Under the pieces are notes generated by a model. The model had not been told where the DNA came from. It saw only the letters and a program-made list of their open reading frames with translations, and made no database searches. Position numbers and translations under genes: made by a program. Shown piece by piece: positions 58,971 to 64,000 of a stretch of 64,000 nt of DNA. The number at the start of each line of letters is the position of its first letter. Position 1 is the first letter of the stretch. The stretch is from Cellulosimicrobium terreum (GTDB lineage Bacteria > Actinomycetota > Actinomycetes > Actinomycetales > Cellulomonadaceae), in assembly GCA_014803435.1 (NCBI GenBank), contig JACYFD010000004.1, positions 434,001 to 498,000 of the forward strand, in the 5' to 3' direction.

Positions 58971-59315
58971 ATGACCGAGCTGAGCGCGAGCACGACCCCC
59001 GGCGGACCGGACGACCCGTCCCGCGACCCGGCAGCACGACCGAGCGACCCGCGCACCAGCACGTCGACGGGTCTCCTCGAGCGCGAGGAGACCAGCGAGC
59101 AGGCGGAGCCCGGCGACCACGAACGCTTCGCGCACTACGTGCGCAAGGAGAAGATCATGGAGTCGGCGATGTCCGGCAAGCCCGTGATCGCGCTCTGCGG
59201 CAAGGTGTGGGTCCCCGGTCGTGACCCGAACAAGTTCCCGGTCTGCCCCACGTGCAAGGAGATCTACGACGGCCTCCGGGAGCCGCAGGACGGCGAGGGC
59301 GACTCCGGCAAGTGA
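58971..59315 (+). CDS. DUF3039 zinc-ribbon protein
   Basis: 114 residues. The first 45 residues are Ser/Thr/Pro-rich and poorly structured. The DUF3039 core (about 50-105) includes HERFAHYVRKEKIMESAMSGKPVIALCGKVWVPGRDPNKFPVCPTCKEIYDGL, with three Cys able to bind zinc. It is conserved in actinobacteria next to the helicase gene, whose start overlaps its stop. Confidence 0.9.
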   Translation: MTELSASTTPGGPDDPSRDPAARPSDPRTSTSTGLLEREETSEQAEPGDHERFAHYVRKEKIMESAMSGKPVIALCGKVWVPGRDPNKFPVCPTCKEIYDGLREPQDGEGDSGK

Positions 59316-61138
59316 GCGCCGCCCCCTCCTCTCCGTCCCCGCACCCGTCCCACCCGTCGTCAGCCGCGGCCTCGCACCTGTCGCCCGCGTTCCCGCGGCG
59401 CGCCCCGTGGGGTGCGGCGTCCAAGCTCCGTGCGTGGCAGGCGGAGGCGCTCGAGCAGTACCGGACCCTCGCCCCGCGCGACTTCCTCGCCGTCGCGACG
59501 CCGGGCGCGGGCAAGACCACGTTCGCGCTGCGCGTGGCGACCGAGCTCCTCGAGGCGGGCGTCGTCCGGCGCGTCACGATCGTCGCCCCGACGGAGCACC
59601 TCAAGCACCAGTGGGCCGACGCCGCCGCACGTGTCGGCATCCGGATCGACCCCAACTTCCGCAACAGCCAGGGGCGGCACGGCACGCACTACGACGGCGT
59701 CGCGCTGACGTATGCCCAGGTCGCCGCGAAGCCGGCGCTGCACGCGGCGCGCACGACCGCGGACCGGACCCTCGTCATCCTCGACGAGGTCCACCACGGC
59801 GGCGACGCGCTCTCGTGGGGCGAGGCGGTGCGCGAGTCCTTCGAGGACGCCACGCGCAGGCTCGCGCTCACCGGGACGCCGTTCCGGTCCGACACCGCGG
59901 CGATCCCGTTCGTCGGGTACGAGCGTGGTCCTGACGGCATCCGCCGGTCGCGCGCCGACTACACGTACGGGTACGGCGAGGCGCTGCGCGACCACGTCGT
60001 GCGGCCGGTGATCTTCCTGACCTACTCCGGGCAGGTGCGCTGGCGGACCAAGGCGGGCGACGAGGTGAGCGCCCGGCTGGGCGAGCCCTTGACCAAGGAC
60101 ATGACCGGGCAGGCGTGGCGTACCGCGCTCGACCCGAACGGCGAGTGGATCCCGTCCGTGCTCGCCGCGGCGGACAAGCGCCTCGCGGAGGTCCGGCGCG
60201 CGGTCCCCGACGCGGGGGGACTGGTCATCGCGACGGACCAGACCGACGCCCGCGCCTACGCGGGACACCTGGCGAGGATCACGGGGACCTCGCCGATCGT
60301 CGTCCTCTCGGACGACGAGGGCGCGAGCGGGCGCATCGAGGAGTTCTCCGACGGCGACGCGCGCTGGATGGTCGCGGTCCGCATGGTCTCGGAGGGCGTC
60401 GACGTCCCGCGGCTCGCGGTCGGGGTCTACGCGACGTCGACCGCGACGCCCCTGTACTTCGCGCAGGCCGTCGGGCGCTTCGTCCGCGCTCGGCGTCGTG
60501 GCGAGACAGCATCGGTCTTCCTGCCGAGCGTGCCCCACCTGCTCGAGCTGGCGAACGGCCTGGAGCTGGAGCGCGACCACGCGCTCGACCGGCCGCTCAC
60601 CGCGGAGGAGCAGGGCGAGGGGTTCAACCCTGAGGATGCGCTGGTCGCGGAGGCCAACCGCGAGGACAAGGCGTCGGGCGAGCTCGTGCAGGGATCGTTC
60701 GAGGCGCTCGAGGCGCAGGCGTCGTTCGACCGGGTGCTGTTCGACGGCGGCGAGTTCGGCACGGGCGCGGACGTCGGCTCGGACGAGGAGCTCGACTTCC
60801 TCGGTCTGCCCGGCCTCCTCGACGCGGACCAGGTGACCAGCCTCCTGCGCCAGCGGCAGGCCGACCAGATGACCGCGCGCTCGAAGAACGGTGTCTCGAA
60901 GAACGGTGTCACGGCGGAGCGTGAGCGTTCCGAGACCGAGCACCGACGGGCCGCCGAGCTTCGCAAGGAGCTGCAGCAGCTCGTCTCCGCGTGGGCGCGC
61001 CGCAGCGGGCAGCCGCACGGCTCCGTGCACAACGAGCTGCGTCGACGGTGCGGAGGGCCGGAGGTGCCGCTCGCGACGTCCGAGCAGCTCGACGCGCGCG
61101 TGGCCCTCGTCCGCGGGTGGTTCGTCGGGAAGCGGTAG
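59312..61138 (+). CDS. DEAD/DEAH-box superfamily 2 helicase
   Basis: 608 residues from GTG overlapping the DUF3039 stop. RecA lobe 1 has Walker A ATPGAGKTTF (about 62-71) and motif II DEVHH; motif III reads LTGTPFRS. Lobe 2 has AVRMVSEGVDVPRL and motif VI QAVGRFVRARR. The C-terminal 150 residues are charged. Likely a DNA repair or stress helicase related to the actinobacterial pair with DUF3039. Substrate unknown. Confidence 0.92.
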   Translation: MSAAPSSPSPHPSHPSSAAASHLSPAFPRRAPWGAASKLRAWQAEALEQYRTLAPRDFLAVATPGAGKTTFALRVATELLEAGVVRRVTIVAPTEHLKHQWADAAARVGIRIDPNFRNSQGRHGTHYDGVALTYAQVAAKPALHAARTTADRTLVILDEVHHGGDALSWGEAVRESFEDATRRLALTGTPFRSDTAAIPFVGYERGPDGIRRSRADYTYGYGEALRDHVVRPVIFLTYSGQVRWRTKAGDEVSARLGEPLTKDMTGQAWRTALDPNGEWIPSVLAAADKRLAEVRRAVPDAGGLVIATDQTDARAYAGHLARITGTSPIVVLSDDEGASGRIEEFSDGDARWMVAVRMVSEGVDVPRLAVGVYATSTATPLYFAQAVGRFVRARRRGETASVFLPSVPHLLELANGLELERDHALDRPLTAEEQGEGFNPEDALVAEANREDKASGELVQGSFEALEAQASFDRVLFDGGEFGTGADVGSDEELDFLGLPGLLDADQVTSLLRQRQADQMTARSKNGVSKNGVTAERERSETEHRRAAELRKELQQLVSAWARRSGQPHGSVHNELRRRCGGPEVPLATSEQLDARVALVRGWFVGKR

Positions 61139-61141
61139 GGC

Positions 61142-62551
61142 TCAGCCGACCGTCCGGACCACCGTGGGGATCGCCGGCTCGCCGGCGGACAGCCGCCGGG
61201 CACCGCGCGGGAGCTCGGCCCGGGCCTCGTGGTGCCGGTGGACGGCGTTCTGCACGCCGTAGGACCCGACCCAGCGGGAGTCGACGGCGCCGTCCACGAC
61301 GAGCGGGACGTGCAGCGGGCGCAGCTCGCCCCGCTCGCCGTCGACGCCCACGTCGTCGGTCTCGGGGTCCCAGTCCCGGACGGCGAGGTCGTGCCCGGTC
61401 ACGACGACCTCCTCCACCGCCCGCCCGTCGTCGCCGAACCGCCGCGCGGCGACCTTGAGGCCCCCGGTGCTCGTCTTGGCGGTGGACGCCTTCGCGACGG
61501 GCTGCAGCACCCCGGACGAGTCCGTGCGCGCCACGAGCTTGTAGACCATGCCGCACGTCGGGGCACCCGAGCCGGTGACGACCTGCGTGCCGACGCCGTA
61601 CGTGTCCACCGGGGCCGCAGCCAGGGCGGCGATCGCGTACTCGTCGAGGTCGGACGTGACCACGATCTTCGTGTCCCGCGCCCCGAGCGAGTCGAGCTGG
61701 CGTCGCACCTCCACGGCGAGCACGCCGAGGTCGCCCGAGTCCAGGCGGACCGCGCCGAGCCCGGTCCCCGCGGCCCGGACGGCGTTCGTCACGCCCTGGT
61801 GGACGTCGTAGGTGTCCACGAGCAGCGTCGTCCCGGCCCCGAGCGAGGCCACCTGCGAGGCGAACGCCGCCTGCTCGTCGTCGTGCAGGAGCGTGTACGC
61901 GTGCGCGGCCGTGCCGATGGTCTGCAGCCCGTAGCGCCGCCCCGCCTCGAGGTTCGACGTCGCGGCGAAGCCCGCCACGACGGCCGCCCGCGCGGCGGCC
62001 ACAGCCGCCTGCTCGTGGGCGCGCCGGGCGCCCATCTCGAGGCACGGACGGTCCACGGCCGCGCTCGTCATGCGGGACGCGGCCGACGCGACGGCCGAGT
62101 CGAAGTTGAGGATCGACAGGACGAGCGTCTCGAGCAGGACGGCCTCGGCGAACGTCCCCTCCACGACCATGACCGGTGACTGGGGGAAGAACACCTCGCC
62201 CTCGGCGTACCCGGTGATCGACCCTGTGAACCGGTAGCCCGCGAGGAAGTCGAGCGTGCGGTCGTCGACCACGGAGTGCGCGTGGAGCCAGTCGAGCTCG
62301 ACCGGGCCGAACCGGAACGACGTCAGCGCCTCGAGCACCCGCCCGGTGCCCGCCAGCACGCCGTACCGGCGACCGGGCGGCAGCCGACGGGTGAACACCT
62401 CGAAGACGCAGTGCCGGTCGGCCGTCCCGTCGGCGAGCGCGGCCTGGAGCATGGTGAGCTCGTAGCGGTCGGTGAGGAGGGCGGTGGAGACGTGCTGGCC
62501 GTGGGGCGGACCGTGGGGCGCGACGTCGCTGCCCTGGTCGGCGGGACTCAT
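61142..62551 (-). CDS. pncB: Nicotinate phosphoribosyltransferase
   Basis: 469 residues. Landmarks are [18 protein letters not shown] at the N-terminus, [21 protein letters not shown], the phosphate-binding [19 protein letters not shown] and [23 protein letters not shown]. It makes nicotinate mononucleotide in NAD salvage. It converges on the helicase gene and diverges from clpS across 33 bases that hold both starts' control regions. Confidence 0.94.
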   Translation of the reverse strand: MSPADQGSDVAPHGPPHGQHVSTALLTDRYELTMLQAALADGTADRHCVFEVFTRRLPPGRRYGVLAGTGRVLEALTSFRFGPVELDWLHAHSVVDDRTLDFLAGYRFTGSITGYAEGEVFFPQSPVMVVEGTFAEAVLLETLVLSILNFDSAVASAASRMTSAAVDRPCLEMGARRAHEQAAVAAARAAVVAGFAATSNLEAGRRYGLQTIGTAAHAYTLLHDDEQAAFASQVASLGAGTTLLVDTYDVHQGVTNAVRAAGTGLGAVRLDSGDLGVLAVEVRRQLDSLGARDTKIVVTSDLDEYAIAALAAAPVDTYGVGTQVVTGSGAPTCGMVYKLVARTDSSGVLQPVAKASTAKTSTGGLKVAARRFGDDGRAVEEVVVTGHDLAVRDWDPETDDVGVDGERGELRPLHVPLVVDGAVDSRWVGSYGVQNAVHRHHEARAELPRGARRLSAGEPAIPTVVRTVG

Positions 62552-62584
62552 GGCACCACGGTAGTGCCGAATACAGTGGAGGGT

Positions 62585-62902
62585 GTGAACGAGCCCCTGC
62601 GCGCCACGCTGTCCGTCGCCGTCCCGGACGAGGCGACACGCGTCGAGGAGACGCCCGTCGTCGCCGACCCCTGGGTCACCCTCGTCTGGAACGACCCCGT
62701 CAACCTCATGAGCTACGTCTCGTACGTCTTCGAGTCATATTTCGGCTACCCGCAACCGCGGGCCGAGCACCTGATGATGCAGGTCCACCACGACGGACGT
62801 GCGGTCGTGTCCAGCGGCGCGCGCGAGCGGATGGAGGTCGACGTGCAGGCCATGCACTCGTTCGGCCTGTGGGCGACGCTGCAGCGCGGTGGTGACCAGT
62901 GA
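62585..62902 (+). CDS. clpS: ClpS adaptor
   Basis: 105 residues from GTG. The core [26 protein letters not shown] matches ClpS substrate-binding and ClpA/C docking parts; [34 protein letters not shown] follows. It brings N-degron substrates to ClpCP. About 25 residues precede the core, a typical flexible extension. Confidence 0.94.
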   Translation: MNEPLRATLSVAVPDEATRVEETPVVADPWVTLVWNDPVNLMSYVSYVFESYFGYPQPRAEHLMMQVHHDGRAVVSSGARERMEVDVQAMHSFGLWATLQRGGDQ

Positions 62903-63546
62903 CCCCGTTCCGGGCCGGCCCGACCGGATACGTCGCGGGGCTGGAGCCGTCGGAGCGCATCGTGCTGGCGCAGCTCGCGGGGGACGTCGCCCAGATGCTG
63001 CAGGACCAGGCGGGCGCGGGGGAGGGGGCCACGGCGGACCCCGAGCCCGACGCCGCCACGGGGGCGGCGTGGGCACCGCCGGGTTGGACCGGACCGGCGG
63101 GACCCGTGCCGGCGACGTCGGCCCCGCGGGACCCGGCGGTGCGCCGCCTCCTCCCCGACGCGTCCGACGACGAGGAGGTCGCCGCCGAGTTCCGGCGGTT
63201 CACGCAGGCGGACCTCGCCGACGAGAAGGTCCGTCGCCTCGTGCTGCTCGCGCAGATGCTCGTCGACGGGGAGCCGAGCGAGCCGGCGCCGTTCGTCGTG
63301 GCGCGGGACGTCGCCCGTCGCGTGGTCGCGGCGCTCACCGACGTCCGCCTCGTCCTGGCGGACCGCCTGGAGCTGCACACCGACGAGCAGGTGGAAGACC
63401 TGTACGACGAGCTGGCCAAGGAGGCCGAGCCCGACGACGACGCCGGACCCCGACGCTTCCTGGTGAGCCTGTTCCTGCTGACGGGGCTGCTGCAGGAGTC
63501 GCTCGTGGAGGGGATGCTCGCCGACCTGAGGTCCGGTCGCCCGTGA
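62899..63546 (+). CDS. DUF2017 protein
   Basis: 215 residues, GTG overlapping clpS stop. N-terminal beta part ([31 protein letters not shown]), a Pro/Ala linker, then helical C-terminal region with [26 protein letters not shown] and [20 protein letters not shown]2017 genes follow clpS in actinobacteria. Function unknown. Confidence 0.9.
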   Translation: MTPFRAGPTGYVAGLEPSERIVLAQLAGDVAQMLQDQAGAGEGATADPEPDAATGAAWAPPGWTGPAGPVPATSAPRDPAVRRLLPDASDDEEVAAEFRRFTQADLADEKVRRLVLLAQMLVDGEPSEPAPFVVARDVARRVVAALTDVRLVLADRLELHTDEQVEDLYDELAKEAEPDDDAGPRRFLVSLFLLTGLLQESLVEGMLADLRSGRP

Positions 63547-63643
63547 CAGGGCTGGCCGCCGAGGGTGGCGTGTGGGCGCTGCCACACCGCCGGGCCGCGT
63601 GGACGAGCGGTCCGATCCGTCCGGCCGCACTAGGCTCGGGCGG

Positions 63644-64000
63644 GTGAACGACGCTCCCATCGGCATCTTCGACTCGGGCGTGGGCGGGCTCACCGTGGCC
63701 CGCTCGATCCTCGACCAGCTGCCGAACGAGTCCCTCCTGTACATGGGGGACACCGCCAACGGCCCGTACGGGCCCAAGCCGCTGGCCGCCGTGCGGGCGA
63801 TGGCCCTCGCCGTCATGGACCGGCTCGTGGACGACGGCGTGAAGATGCTCGTCATCGCGTGCAACTCGGCGACCGCGGTCGTGCTGCCCGACGCCCGGGA
63901 GCGGTACACGGTGCGGCGCGGCATCCCGGTGGTCGAGGTGATCCTCCCGGCGGCGCGTCGCGCCGTGCTCGCGACGCGCACCGGCCACATCGGCGTGATC
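63644..64000 (+). CDS. murI: Glutamate racemase (3' end outside window)
   Basis: 119 residues are visible from [20 protein letters not shown] has the catalytic Asp and Ser, then [13 protein letters not shown] and the first catalytic Cys in [10 protein letters not shown]. It makes D-glutamate for peptidoglycan. The rest, including the second Cys, lies beyond the window. The clpS-DUF2017-murI order is common in actinobacteria. Confidence 0.95.
   Translation, partial: MNDAPIGIFDSGVGGLTVARSILDQLPNESLLYMGDTANGPYGPKPLAAVRAMALAVMDRLVDDGVKMLVIACNSATAVVLPDARERYTVRRGIPVVEVILPAARRAVLATRTGHIGVI

Overview
The window comes from a high-GC actinobacterium. The gene order prfB-ftsE-ftsX-M23 hydrolase-smpB-ssrA, the actinobacterial Tad pilus genes, DUF3039 and a GlcNAc-type sugar operon suggest a Micrococcales host near Cellulomonadaceae or Promicromonosporaceae; the family is an inference. 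Two parts meet at about position 37,245: a siphovirus-type prophage on the left, whose far end lies outside the window, and host chromosome on the right.

Prophage, 1-37,243. Most genes run leftward in tight ATGA/GTGA overlaps. From right to left: an immunity region (Cro-like and CI-like regulators facing each other across repeated GGCAA operators), a run of small early genes, HNH and RecB/Cas4-like nucleases, a putative ssDNA-binding protein, a primase-polymerase/helicase with an iteron cluster in its 3' end (candidate origin), a PD-(D/E)XK nuclease, a ParB-like protein, terminase, portal, MuF-like protein, scaffold, capsid, connectors, tail tube, tail assembly chaperones with a -1 frameshift site, tape measure, tail tip proteins, a collagen-like membrane protein, M15 endolysin, holin and an SGNH-hydrolase tail protein. 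Small rightward or isolated genes (16,315; 19,335; 21,735; 23,556; 28,344) interrupt these modules and look like morons. A GNAT protein resembling TacT-type toxins lies at the left edge. The rightward lysogeny cluster is CI-like repressor, ImmA-type protease, lipoprotein and large serine integrase.

Junction. The integrase gene ends six bases before the 3' part of a cpaF/tadA pilus ATPase gene. The prophage has therefore apparently integrated inside that gene and cut it in two. The lysogeny cluster reads in the same direction as the pilus genes, with no visible terminator between them.

Host part, 37,249-64,000. The rest of the Tad locus (truncated cpaF, tadB, tadC, Flp pilin, two TadE-like and one TadG-like protein) is followed by a WxL-like/DUF916 surface protein pair. 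Next come prfB, the FtsEX system with its coiled-coil M23 hydrolase, and trans-translation (smpB, tmRNA). A DUF4349 lipoprotein and a PfkB kinase follow. The sugar operon has a ROK regulator with a palindromic operator, a binding lipoprotein, two permeases, a ROK kinase and nagB, with no ATPase gene, which suggests a shared MsiK-type ATPase. The window ends with DUF3039, a DEAD/DEAH helicase, pncB, clpS, a DUF2017 protein and the start of murI.
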